This document shows positions 25,172 to 36,207 of a stretch of 64,000 nt of DNA, piece by piece (position 1 is the stretch's first letter; each line of letters begins with the position of its first letter). The stretch is taken from assembly GCF_026230105.1 (NCBI RefSeq), contig NC_079475.1, positions 16,880,125-16,944,124 of the forward strand. Direction: 5' to 3'. Below the pieces are notes generated by a model. That model was not told the origin of the DNA and made no database searches. It saw only the letters and a list, made by a program, of their open reading frames with translations. Made by a program: the position numbers and the translations under genes. This stretch comes from Diorhabda sublineata (Eukaryota; Arthropoda; Insecta; Coleoptera; Chrysomelidae).

Positions 25172-25501
25172 CATATGCTAATTATCCTCATATCTTACAA
25201 TTTATTCATCGCATGTTAACAACACTGTAGTGACTAATAGTAGCTACGTAGGTAGTAAAATCAAAATGTAGAAGGCTGAATATTAAATTTTGATTAAATG
25301 AAGCTGCAGTTTGACATATTAATTACACAGTTCGATGCTCAGCGTGGATCTTGCAGAGGGTTGTAACAAAATTCATATACTGTATGCTTAGCTTGTAGTG
25401 AGAATGAATTCAATTTGCTAAACTGAAAATAAAATAATATTCTCCTTATTTTGATAAGTTCAAGTTTATTGTGCTTAACGTTTTAACGTGCTTGTGATAG
25501 C
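25172..25501. other. Unannotated DNA
   Basis: I looked here for the missing catalytic part of the recombinase interrupted at 24431 and did not find it. Confidence 0.45.
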
Positions 25502-26566
25502 TACCAGAATGGATTGGTATCTAGTTAGCCTAGACCAGTCCCATGCATAAACAAAAATATTGCGTTGCCATAGCAACGAACAATAAATTATTAGAAGTGT
25601 CAGTGTTTGACGTCAAAATAGTGAACCAGAGTTACGCAATAAATTGAAAGAAAAAATATGTCCACCGAAATTGTGAAAATCGAGCCACCTCAAGTACCTA
25701 TATTTAAAAGGGTTAAGAGGTAAGCAAATTTACGAGGATATGCTTAATACCCTCGGTGATCAATGTCCTTCGTATGCGACCATGAAAAATTGGACTGCAA
25801 GCTTCAAAAGAGGTAAATTTTCCATTGAAGATGATGACCGATGGGGAAAGCCAGTTTCTGTGTCAGTCTCCGAAAATATCGATGCATTTCATGACGTGAT
25901 TTGATCAGACCGTCGAATTGGGCTATAACGGGTATCTGAAGTTCTCAATATTTTATATGAACACGTTCATCATATAGTTCACGTCAATTTGGACATGAAA
26001 AAAATTGCTGCAAAATGGATCCCCAAATGTTTGATTGTGTGCAAGGGTAGAAGCATCGCGTTTGATCTGTGCTGGATTTAAAAACGATGTAGACTTCCTA
26101 AGCCGAATTGTTACTATGGATGAGAAGTTTCTACGATCCAGAAACAAAGCAACAATGGATGGAATGGCGACACTCTGGTTCTCCAAGACCTAAGAAGTTT
26201 CATGTCCAAAAATCTATTGGAAAAATTCTTGCTTCAGTTCTTTGGGATTGCCATGGAGTAATCATGATTGATTTTTTGTAAATGGGTAGAACAATAACTG
26301 GAGATTACTATTCGACATTACTGACCATTCTACAACAACAAAAGTTTAAAAGGTCGTGAATTTCCTTTCAACGAGGAGGTAATAAAAGCTGTGGAGAGGT
26401 CTGGTTTGCAGAGCAAGAAGAAACATTTTTTTCAAAGGTCTAGAGACGTTGCAGGTTCGCTGCAATAAATGTATACAATTAAGAAGAGTTGAGCAATAAA
26501 ATATTTTGACATTGAAATTTTGTTTGGATCTATAGTAGGTTAAGAATTTTTCAATATATTCTCGTA
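25502..26566 (+). mobile_element. mariner (D34D) relic, lineage C, copy 2
   Basis: Left end TACCAGAATGGATTGGTATC and right end AATTTTTCAATATATTCTCGTA match the lineage-C ends at 12936-14027. The leader (TTGCGTTGCCATAGCAACGA) and the start (ATG at 25659, MSTEIVKIE) are shared with copy 1. This copy keeps GKQIYEDMLNTLGDQCPSYA, which copy 1 has lost, plus SFKRGKFSIEDDDR, MDEKFLRSRNKATMDGMAT (the first catalytic region, out of frame), ASVLWDCHGVIMIDFL and GRTITGDYYSTLLTIL. It lacks the second Asp and YSPDLAPSDY block that copy 1 keeps. The two copies therefore complement each other in what survives, but both are dead. Confidence 0.87.
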
Positions 26567-26619
26567 TGGCACGAGTTACGGATATTAATATTATTATGAT
26601 TGATACTAACATCTTCTAG

Positions 26620-27290
26620 AAATGCATGTTAATAGATCAGAAAAGAGATAGAAATGAATCAGGGAGAATTTATGGAAAAAAAGAAGAATATAAAGGAAAA
26701 CAGACGCAATGTTTCAAATGTAACCCACAAAATTAAGTAGTAGATGTATCATTCAGGTAATTGATTGGAGGACTGATGTATTGATCAACAACAACCAGAC
26801 CAGATATAACATTTTTAGTGTATTATTCAAGAAGATTTCAGATAAACCAACCATAGGATCTGGATCGCGATTTACAAGAAACAAAAGGGAAGAAATTAAC
26901 TTTCTAAAAAAATAATAGCGAAGATGTAACGAATATTCAGACGCTGATTGAGCTACGGAAAAAACTGACAATAAGAGTGTAAGTGGATGTATGATACTCT
27001 ATGGACAAAATCCAATGGTAGAATACGTGGCAGCGACTACTTCTGCTCAAGACCTCATAATATTGGAGGAATTTTAAATAGTTAATGAAACGATTATGAC
27101 AATTAAAGTTCTATTTCAATGTCAAAAACTAACTAAAACTCTAAGAGAGCAAAACATTGATATAAAAAAATCATTACTCGAAAGACTTAGTTACCGAAAA
27201 GGCGTTGCTGATTGGGTATGTTTTAACTGATCAAAATATGGCAAAAACCTACGAGTTTTAGGAATAAGGCTCATATTATGTGGAGTGAAT
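26620..27290 (+). mobile_element. Copia (Ty1-type) retrotransposon relic
   Basis: Plus-strand blocks in order: a gag zinc-knuckle-like KGKQTQCFKCN (about 26.69-26.72 kb); LIGGLMY-STTTRPDITF and FQ-INQP (26.76-26.85 kb), matching the YR-L-G-L-YLS-TRPDI-F-V---S-F---P block at the end of the reverse transcriptase; then SGCMILYGQNPMVEYVAATT (26.98-27.04 kb), AQDLIILEEF, NIDIKKSLLERLSYRKG (27.15-27.20 kb) and VLTDQNMAK (27.23 kb), matching the RNase H region with its SAEAEYVA, KHIDIK-HF and T-DQ-AD motifs. Knuckle and polymerase tail are nearly adjacent, so protease, integrase and most of the polymerase were deleted. No LTR was seen. Confidence 0.72.
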
Positions 27291-27729
27291 CTAATACGAT
27301 TTACATATATGTGAAAAAAATTTATTATTTTTGAAACGTTTCAAGTCAGGAGGATTGTAAAGATATTACAGTTTTGTGCCAGACTGTATAAAAAGAAGAT
27401 TCTAGCTTAGTATACTAAATTTTAGTTGTCAAGTTTTTGATAAAAAATATAAGAGTACGTTTTATCACTTTTCTCTTTGCTAGTAATAAGTCTGTAAGTT
27501 ATATACTCGTACTTCAGTGCATAGAAATCGGCCCACTGTAAACTTTTGAATGTAACTATATATATTTTTTGAATTATACACCAGATAAAAAAATATGCTG
27601 TTCGAAAACAATTTAATAGAGTACAATAGCGATAACGTGAACAAAATAAAATCAGGGTTGTTCAAGGTACCGGAGGTCACTGAAATACAACATATTAATA
27701 TACAGATTTATCATCTAACAAAACTAAAA

Positions 27730-29000
27730 TACATTCTAATCGAAGATTCACAATGGTTGAAAAAATCGTGAGATCTTAGTTTGCACCTTTTTGGCAGAAA
27801 CACTTTTCAAGGTGGCCTTCTCTTGTATAGATTTTAGTATTAAGATGTCGCTTATATCAACACCATCATGGTAACTATTTGATGGTTCTGGTTCTATCCC
27901 AACAATTTCAATGTCATCTGATATGCTATATTCATCACTCTCTTCGATGTGGTTGGAAAGTGTGTCCAGGTTTCAATTTATTGGGAAAAAATATCGATCT
28001 ATAATTGACAGTGTATTAGTAGAGAAAAAATTAAATGTCAGAACAAAATACTTTACAATGTTTCTTATTATCTCATCTTTGCTTCAAAACACTCAACGGC
28101 AGGATATCTTCATTTGTATTTGGTTCGGCCATTATGTTATGCCAGCACTTGGATATCATATCTGCATCCAATAGGCTCATTGGTATTGAGACTTGAGCTA
28201 AGTAAACTATTGCGATAATATAGTTTCGTAAGTCTAAGAATATTTTGATCCATTGACTGAATAAGAGGAGTGGAGAGGATGTTTGGACGCATAAATATAA
28301 CGAAAATTTTACCACTGTTAGCTCTCAATTCTTAGGCAGGTGGATAAGAGGGAGTATTGTCTAAAAGCAACACTGCCTCCTCTTCTAGTCCTTAGCCCTT
28401 TAAGAATGATCGAACCTAAAATTGAAAAAAGACGCTAAAATCATTTATAGAATTGGACAAAATGCTATGAAGTATGCACTCACCTCAGGAACAAACTCTT
28501 GAAAGAACCACTTTTTGAATAGATTAGGGGATTGACAAAATTTTTGGAACATCTGGGATTTTTAGCTTTTCCTATTACCAATGAAGTCAATTTATGCAGA
28601 CCTGATGCATTTGCAGTTGCCAGTAGAGGCCAGTTTCGTCAGCATTGTACAGCTGATTTTCATTCAAATCAAATTTCTGAATTATCTGCATCAACTTTTG
28701 TTTGAATGGATCGACAAGCTTGGGCCGAGAAGGTAACTTTTCGCCTGTTATTTTCAAGAAACGAATTCCATGTCAAGTTTTGAATCGTTGCAACCAGCCA
28801 TTACTCGCATTGAAATTTCTAATGTTCATAGCAATTTTCAGATTCAATGCTTTTTGTTCAATAATTTCTCCGGATAGAGGCATATTTTTTCCCTTTATGC
28901 TAAGAACCATCTATACAGTTTTCCATTTCTGGATATTTCGCACTTTTTAACGTACATTGTTTTGTCGGTTTTGATGTATATGCTAACTCTATCTAATATA
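27730..29000 (-). pseudogene. Tigger/jerky-like transposase
   Basis: Minus strand, from about 28.96 kb: ISRNGKLYRWFL-like residues, SIKGKNMPLSGEIIEQKALN and ASNGWLQRFKT-HGIR (the CENP-B-type helix-turn-helix domain: PLSG--I-EKA, F-AS-GWL-RFK-RHGIR); then LNENQLYNADETGLYWQL with the first catalytic Asp near 28640; VLLLDNTPSYPPA with the second Asp near 28360; and LIQSMDQNILRLTKLYYR with the third near 28248. All three acidic positions survive at codon level, but several frameshifts and stops separate them. Family: DDE_1 superfamily, jerky/Tigger type, which acts as a cut-and-paste transposase in the nucleus. Confidence 0.82.
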
Positions 29001-29499
29001 AGCTTTTTTTATTTTTTATGGCACAAATTGTCTATTTTGCTACACCATATTTCTTTGACAGGAACGTAACACTCATACCGTTATTACAATTACTCTGGCC
29101 ATGTAATGCAATAACAAACATTTTTTATTTTAGGCATATTGTATATCACACTAGTACTTCAGAACTCTTACTATTAATCACTGAATATAATTTATGCAAG
29201 GTCCGAAATACATACGTTGGACCAGGTATCGGACACGTTTCGACTAGAAAATTGAAAATTACGTCTTTTTAATATTCCATATCATCAATGGAGAATAGTT
29301 TTCACATTATCGGGGGCTCCAGATTTTTCATTGTTAACATAAGTAGGGTTATCGACCAATTAAAATTAACACTCGATTTCTTAATAATTGGTATGACCTC
29401 CTCTTGTACTTATAACATTTTTTATATAATTATGCATATGTCTAATCAAGTTAACTCTTGTTTCTTGTTTGATGTTTAGCTACTTTCCTTTAACTACCA

Positions 29500-30310
29500 A
29501 AATAAGCTCTGGAATCGAGTTTGGGGTAGGAATTATAGCTTGAATTGTTCAGCTCATCCCATAAATGTTCTATTAGACTGTATGTTGGCCACTCCATAAC
29601 CTGAAAACCGACATGTAATCTGGCACGCTTCTGGAGGTATGCGGCCTTGAATTGTCATGCATAAAAGTAATCTCGTCTCTAATGTACTAGACGTACAAAG
29701 GTACCACATGAATTGCTAAAATTTACTATCAGCTATCAAAGTTCTTCACGGTCGCCCGTAACAATGAACACACGTTTCGTGTTCCTTAAGAAATTGCACC
29801 TGAAATAATGCAGGAACCATCTACATAAGTATCCCGCTCTTCAGTGCTGAAATCTGCAAATCGCTCTCTTGGTCTTTGGTACACTTTCCATCTTCGGTCG
29901 CTACCATGGAGGCATATTCTGGTTTCATCTGAAAACAGAACAGATTTTCATTGTTTCAACGTCAATTTCAGATGATCCTGTGCAAAAGGCAGGCGTGCTT
30001 GCCGATGAGCTTTGGATCAATCGCAAGTGTTTTAGGGGTGAGGTCATTTTACTGCAGTCTTCGTCTCACTGACCACTGACTAATAGTTACTCCTCGCACT
30101 TCTCGGAGCTGTCCTTGCACTTTAACGGTATTAAGGTGACGATTTCTCAATGTTGTTGATATAGGGTTGCTTATGAAAGAATCTTGTCTCCTAGCACACT
30201 CTTCGAACTATTGCGCGGGTCATAACCAATTGTCCAACAACAGCTCGTTGACCGAGCCTATTTTCGATTGAAGAAATAACTTGGGCGGCTTTTTGTGGTG
30301 TACGATGGAT
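29500..30310 (-). mobile_element. Tc1-like transposon relic nested in the Tigger element
   Basis: The minus strand gives a second, different transposase. Blocks from 5' to 3': RTPQKAAQVISSIENRLGQR (30.24-30.31 kb, N-terminal helix-turn-helix), QARLPFAQDHLKLTLKQ-KS, VLFSDETRICLHGSDRRWKV (first catalytic Asp near 29928), YQRPRERF, DGSCIISGAIS (29.78-29.83 kb, replacing GGGS-M-WG-IS), and QVMEWPTYSLIEHLWDELN near 29.54-29.60 kb (normally EWP--SPDLNPIEH-WD-L). The second Asp region appears missing. Terminal repeats were not identified, so borders are coding limits only. Frames are broken. Confidence 0.75.
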
Positions 30311-30614
30311 TAAGCTAACACACTTGAATACTATGGAGATAAGAAAAAAACGAATAATATGCTAATTTCTGTTGAAAACGCAGTAACTTTGATATTTGAC
30401 AAATTTGTTATTTGCGTTACAATCACCACATAAACACTTTTCATTTTCATTCATTTCACGATAAGCCTTGCTGATGAATTTATACACATATCAATGCATA
30501 TTAAATTGTTTGCAAATAGCATATTTCCTTATTTTAATCTGATGAATGATTAAAAAAAAAATATAGTTAAATTCAAAAGTTTACAGTGACCCGATTTCTA
30601 TGCACGCAACTGTA

Positions 30615-31261
30615 TAATTCACGAAAACAAAAATCTGTTTTAAGAATCGATCGTTTATTCTGAATATCAAGTTTTTCGATAGAGTCTCAATAATATCCTT
30701 AGGATATTGAAATTCCATTATAAATTCAATCATAATCGAACCAGTTTCGTAAAATTTAAAAAAAATCCTCATTCAACGTTTGAGATCCGCAAGCCTTTTA
30801 CTGAGTATCGTTTTCTCTTATATTACAGACATGAACATAGTTTATATCCTGCTTCTAGTTATATTTTATTTTTGCTCTTTGAAGATACATTGTTCAGATC
30901 ATCAAAGTTAAGTGAAAATTCAGAATAAATTTTCCTGCAACATTTCTCTCTACAAAATAAAATAGCCCGTTTAACCGTGGCGTTCGCTTCAGATGTAGCC
31001 ATATTAAGTCATTAAATACGTAAACGAATTTTAGCGTGTATCCTACATGTTAATCATGCAACAAAGATAACGTAACATTTTATATCGTAAGTTTTTTCGG
31101 GAAAATTTCCACAATACAATGTTAGTTTGGTTTCATACCGAAACCGGAATTGAATATAATTAAAATTTGTTTTCGTAGTATATAATTGAGTTAGTTTTCC
31201 AGAATTTTGATAAATAAAAAGTTAACTAATTTATGATGACGCTTAAATCCTGATTAAGGTA
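30615..31261. other. Unannotated AT-rich DNA
   Basis: No motif or repeat recognised between the Tigger end and the dispersed repeat. Confidence 0.45.
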
Positions 31262-31690
31262 ATAGTTATTTACGTTATAAGTCCAGGAAGTGATTTAGTA
31301 CACTACGAGATAGATGTTTATGGACGAGGCGACGAAGGAGCCGAGTCAAAATACGTATCTAGTACCGTAATAATAACTTTACGGATGTATATCGTAATAT
31401 AGTTTTCTCCATACTGTTTTTGGTTTTAAATAAAAAGCAAAATTTGATTGATTATTCTCTTATAATTTAAAAAAATAAAAATTGTAACATTTTAAACAAA
31501 CGCAGATATATTGTATTTTTGGAAAAACAAAAAAAAGGCCAATTATCTTCGAAAAGCTACGAAAAAGAATATGCGATGCTTTGCGTCTATCGAAATAAAT
31601 ACGAGGGAGAAGTTGAGAGTACTGTTAAGTACAAAGATACCGTAGAGTGCCATTTTTCGGACTCAAATTAGTACTGTAAAGTCGACTTCA
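31262..31690 (-). repeat. Dispersed repeat, copy 2 (Crypton-like module)
   Basis: Matches 2090-2350, including CGTTATAAGTCCAGGAAGTG and GGACGAGGCGACGAAGGAGC. On the minus strand it ends with GACTCGGCTCCTTCGTCGCC, then ..CACTTCCTGGACTTATAACG and TAAATAACTATT, the same plan as the next module (GACTCG, a GC-rich core, CACTTTCAGTCCTTGACATA, CAAATAACTATT). I infer both are related terminal or untranslated modules of one element family. Confidence 0.65.
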
Positions 31691-31880
31691 TAGTACAGAA
31701 TGAAAAAATAGTTATTTGTATGTCAAGGACTGAAAGTGCTACTTTGTGAGACGAGCGAAGCGAGGCGAGCAACAGACGAGTCCAACAAAGTAGTACTTTA
31801 GCCGCGGCGTACACATCATTTTTTAGACGACGCATAAGATCTAAAACTTTTTCATTCACACTGAGGAAAGAAAATGAATC
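31691..31880 (-). repeat. GC-rich hairpin module, copy 1
   Basis: The inverse closely matches 36540-36690 (AATGAAAAAGTTTTAGATCT, GTACGCCGCGGCTAAAGTAC, TACTTTGTTGGACTC, CACTTTCAGTCCTTGACATA). CTACTTTGT at 31739-31747 faces ACAAAGTAG at 31785-31793, enclosing a core rich in GCGAG units that could fold as a stem-loop. The 60-bp core is far more GC-rich than its surroundings. Confidence 0.7.
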
Positions 31881-32039
31881 ATGGAGAATTATAAAAATTT
31901 TATTTATTGAACAATATAGTGTACTTAATGATAGTTGCAATGTCAATATTGATTTATCAATTATTTGCAAAAATTAATGTTGATTGTACCTCCAGGACAA
32001 TTATTAATATTTATTGGATTTGATGCAGATGGAATATGT

Positions 32040-32525
32040 ATATGAATTTGTGGTCACTGCTAGAAATATTGCTGGTACCGATCTTGTTCACCTTCTCAAA
32101 AAGTATCGAAATATCAACCTTCTGCTGTGAAACACTACAGATTTCTTGTGCTATATTATAACGGGAAAATGTGACATACAACTCGTGGGCATGAAAAATT
32201 ACCTGGTACCATGCTCAGTACCTGGATCTACCTAATGCTGAAGGATACTCAGGACAATGTTTCAGACGCTCATCAGCGTCTCTCTTGGCAGACTCAGATG
32301 AGAACATTCTGGAAATAAAGCAACAAAAAGGATGGAAATCCAAGTATAGAGGTAAGCTATACCGAGATTTCATTAGAAAATAAGAGAAGAATTTTAGAAA
32401 ACATTCTGAATCAAGCTTTTTGCATACATGTATATTTAACAGCAAATGAAATTAACATTAAACAAGAAGTTCAATTGAATATTTTTCCAGAAAATTATGT
32501 TGTTTTCAATATTTATAAAGCTTAA
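32040..32525 (+). pseudogene. Crypton-like tyrosine recombinase, C-terminal half, copy 1
   Basis: Parallel to 48620-49084. Reads in shifting frames: a NLWSLLEILL/VVTARNIAG-like stretch, VDLL-KYRNINLL, then FLCYIITGKCDIQLVGMK, and in one clean frame GYSGQCFRRSSASLLADSDE followed by NILEIKQQKGWKSKYRG. Family proteins have GHCFRRSSATLL--(S/A)G-DI--LKRHGGWKS, so the box-II His is Gln here, the Arg is kept and the second His is Gln. The final TANEINIKQEVQLNIF and VVFNIYKA tail ends with a stop at 32525. Downstream sequence to about 32665 also matches the 49-kb copy. Confidence 0.75.
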
Positions 32526-32665
32526 ATTGCTATTGAATTAAAATAATTGAATAAGGTTATTGTAAGAAATTAATAAAATATTCTTTGAAACTACTTTTCT
32601 TAACTGATATAGGAAGGTTATAAAAGTTGTTACATTTCCTATTGTCAATTAGTGACTTAAAGTAT

Positions 32666-33462
32666 CACATTTGATAGCGGAATTATATAAACCATATTAT
32701 TATATCTGAAACATAAATGTCGTATAAATTTAAACCATTTATTGACCATGTCTCCCACGATTGGTTATTGACCATATATTGAAGACTGTTCATACTATAT
32801 TAGCAGCTGGCAAATTGAATCAGAAGCGGCCTTGAGAAAATCTCGAAAATTATTTTTAGTTAGGCTTCTGTTAGAAAGCGTGATTAATTTAAAATTTTTA
32901 AAAGCAGAATTTCGTATACTTAACCTAATCAAGGGATGGATAGCACCTTGAGTTCTTTGATGTTTTCAGTCTCTTATCAATTTAATGCAGAAAACAGTTA
33001 ATTACATAGAAGATTCATTAATAATAAGTTACGGAATTCCATAACAAAGAGAATATTCTCACGATGCTATACTTCAAACGTAGTCATCAAGCAATTTCGA
33101 TCCCTTCTCCTGAGTGAATGATTTCATGAACCAAGATGTCCTCTTCGATGTGCATCAAGCATGATGTCATCGTGTAGTAACTATGTCTCGTTGACGGAAT
33201 CTAAAAATTTTACCTATTCTCTAGAAGATATGTGGACAGTGACTTCTACTTGCCTTGTGTGCAGAGACTTAAGCCCAATTCTACAAGTTACACCACCAGC
33301 AAAAGTCCTAGCCTATCGACTACAATTAATAAATAAATTCTAACTATAGTAAATTAAGAGTTCCATTTTATCATTTACATACCTTCGTCAACACTTAATA
33401 TTAAGCACATATTGCTTCAGGTTGACATAATACTATACAAATCGAAGTGTTTATGGTTTATG
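32666..33462. other. Unannotated DNA
   Basis: One 60-codon frame at 33161-33343 has no recognisable motif. No repeats seen. Confidence 0.45.
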
Positions 33463-34203
33463 TATGTAGTTTTGCAGTTTTGCGATATAGCAGCACTGAT
33501 GTGAACATGTTAAATCTGACATTGACATCATGAAGTTCGACATTTTGAATGAACACGTTTGAATGAATGTGTTATGTCATACGAGTGCCATTTAAGACTT
33601 TTACAGATATGTGAAACATTCATCTTTCGACGTGGATTGAAGCAAAAGCAGTACGCCAATCAACTCGCTGTGTTTCGCTAGTTTTCTTAATTCAATCGAG
33701 GTCGCTCCAGGATGAATTTCGTAAAGTGCGTACAAAACAAACAAAAACAGCCAAAACATCGAATTTATGGATCATCATCCGTTCAATCATTGTTTGGCAT
33801 CCAATGATTCCTTCCTGTTTCCGCAGATGAAAAATAAATTGTGAACCCAACGTTTCACTACACCTGAAGGAGCGGTTGATGCGTTCAAATCTCTTATTTT
33901 GGGGGCACCTCACTTGGAATGGGACAAATGCTTCGTTCACACGCATGCCCCTGTTCTAGTTTCTCGGATAGTATTCATTGACGGATACTTGCTATTTTTT
34001 CTGCTCTGCTATTTTTCAAGAGAAAGTATATGTTTTAGTTCCGGAATTTATTGGATCTTTACATTTTTCAGATCTTTTGCTCCTCCATTTATTTCAACGT
34101 TAATAATTCTGATTCTTTTTTTGGTTGATTCATTTTTGCTAGAAATTCTCTGTACCCCATTCACTCGTTCCAATTTTCTAGATTTGGAGTAGCAATCCTT
34201 GTA
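33463..34203 (+). mobile_element. mariner (D34D) relic, lineage A, copy 3
   Basis: Right end TTGGAGTAGCAATCCTTGTA (34184-34203) is a lineage-A terminal repeat; the left end near 33463 keeps TTTTGCGATATAGCAG. Coding traces: AFFNRGRSRMNFVKC (33.69 kb), QTKTAKTSNLWIIIRSIIVW (the ELMGHPPYSP position, frame lost), NDSFLFPQMKNKL (33.80-33.84 kb), QRFTTPEGAVDAFKSLI (33.86-33.90 kb) and LEWDKCFV (33.92 kb). Almost the whole catalytic core is deleted. About 230 bp between 33.94 and 34.18 kb do not look like mariner and may be a secondary insertion. Confidence 0.78.
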
Positions 34204-36207
34204 TGTATGTAATTACGGTGTTATATACATTGCGACTCAAAGAATCGATTGTTGCTAATGCACTGGGGATTCTAAGTGTTGACAGCACTCTTTCTAGGAA
34301 AGTCTTTTATTTACGATACCAGATATAATGATCTGTTCCGTAGTTTCTCACACTACTAGAGATTGTGGAAAGAAGTTTCTTTCTCCACGTGACCGAATCC
34401 TCACGTTGCAAACTCTGCTAGACCTAGCGTCTTTTGGTGTCCATCGAAGCGAGAATGCCTCTTGTCAGTAATCGTACATTGTTCTTGCGAAGGCTTGCCT
34501 GTTTCAACAACATCTTGCCTCAAGATACCATATATTATGGTGGATGTGTTCGCGTTTATTTTTCAGTACAACTGTCGTTTAAGTGGTTCGCAAATACGAG
34601 TGTAATGGAAAGGATAAGATTTGTCGAAGATTCGTTGTTAGAGGCTAGAGTTGTGCTGCTTTAGCTATGATTCAGCCTACCGGTTTGGAAACTCATCAAA
34701 ATTTGGTTGTATGAGACAAGTTACTTTATTAGATGTGTACCAAACATGATACCACTCTCCTTGGATGTTTTATTGGGCGAGATGTAAAAAACGGCACCAC
34801 TCTTCGGAAGATAAAGATTGTTTACCTCGTACGCAAAGATTAAAAATTTCGATTCCACAACTTATACAACCAGCACCCCATCAAAGTGACAGAATTCCAC
34901 AATCAATTATTTGAAATTTGAAAATTCTAATAATCGTAGGATGAATTTCCACAATGATCCCAGCTTTCATACATTCGGAAAGAGAAACATGTACAAACAA
35001 TTGTCCTGTTCAAAAATAAATCTACGTGTAGTTTTGGAGTCCTAATTTTGAGGAGTTTCCATGTTCATCTCAACAAGTTTCAGATCCGGTGTTTCCAATA
35101 AAACTAATGAACAGTCTCTTTGGTGTGTATAAACCTGAAAGTCATATATAACAACATTAGAGAGTACCCGGGTACCTGGTAATTGAACGAAGGAGGTATC
35201 AAGTTTAATAGTTAAAAACTTCTTCCTCTTTGTCCCATAATAGGTCTAACGCCTGTTTCTTCTTTGATATCTTTAATCATCCTGGCGCTAGGTTCACTTC
35301 ACCTCTTTGTTTATTTATAAATAGTTAACAATTGTTATTAGAAAATTGATTATGAGAAAAATCATCAGAAATTGGGCGTCACACTTTTTCAGTTTTGGAA
35401 ATCAAGATAGTCATAAGATTTTTCGCGAAAAAGTTAATTAACTCTATATGCGAAACTTAAACTGTGTTTAACTGTAAATTTAACAGAGCAAATATTTCTA
35501 GAATTATATTTTACTCCTTTAATAACTAAAAAGAAAAGTATTGTAGAGGTTATGTCCGACGTCTTTAGAGTAGGACATTCTGTATAGTGCAGTTTTCCAA
35601 GGAAGTTAGTTAAAACGAAATATTCGCAGTTTCGTTAAGAAAATAATTCAAATCAAGAAATCCAAAATCTGCATTGCAAAACATTATACAAGTTACTTGC
35701 CTTGAATTTACCCACCACACCTTTTATTTCGAAAGAAACAGAACGCACCTATATATGTATTCTGGCCAATTTACCTTTTTCGGTGTATGTATACATGTAA
35801 CTACATTACATGTACCCGCCAGATAACATTTTTATTTATATGTGCTCCGAAGTCTACACAGAAAAGACATTTTTGAAAAATAAAACCAATATTTCACGAC
35901 TTCACGCCAGTTTATATTTGATTCTTAGTAGCAAAATTTGTTCATGTAATTTTCAATGAATACGAGTAATTGAATAAGAGAATTAGAGATCCTTTCATTA
36001 TGTTTCAATTAAAATAATACAAATAATTACTCATATAAACTGGATTAAAGCAAATATTACAAGACAACGAAGAAATTGATAATGTTTGTCGTGGATAAGA
36101 TTATTTAAATCTTGATTCTTTTAGAAAAAATATATAATAAAGGTAAAAAAAAGTCTTTGAATCACATTTTTCTGAGAAATACCTCCATTAATTTGAAATT
36201 GAAAAAT
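34204..36207. other. Unannotated DNA
   Basis: Frames of 76 and 97 codons (34434-34664 and the end of 33899-34192) have no motif I know. The stretch at 34.3-34.8 kb is less AT-rich than average and could be a decayed element I cannot identify. Confidence 0.4.

Larger units (their letters stand above)
27514..30614 (-). mobile_element. pogo/Tigger-like DNA transposon with nested Tc1 relic
   Basis: Terminal repeats: 27514 onward TTCAGTGCATAGAAATCGGC then CCACTGTAAACTTTTGAATG; the inverse of the right end near 30614 reads CAGTTGCGTGCATAGAAATC then GGGTCACTGTAAACTTTTGA. They match over about 50 bp, followed by related AT-rich sequence. CAGT ends flanked by TA are characteristic of pogo/Tigger elements. 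The transposase relic inside (27730-29000, minus) is of the same superfamily, which ties ends and gene together. The 3.1 kb length is partly due to a Tc1-like relic at 29500-30310. Confidence 0.8.

Noticed and set aside
28702..28950. 82-codon plus-strand frame
   Set aside because: Antisense shadow of the Tigger/jerky-like transposase relic on the minus strand.
31668..31970. 100-codon minus-strand frame
   Set aside because: Runs through the non-coding hairpin module, which is not open in its 36.6-kb counterpart. Chance frame.
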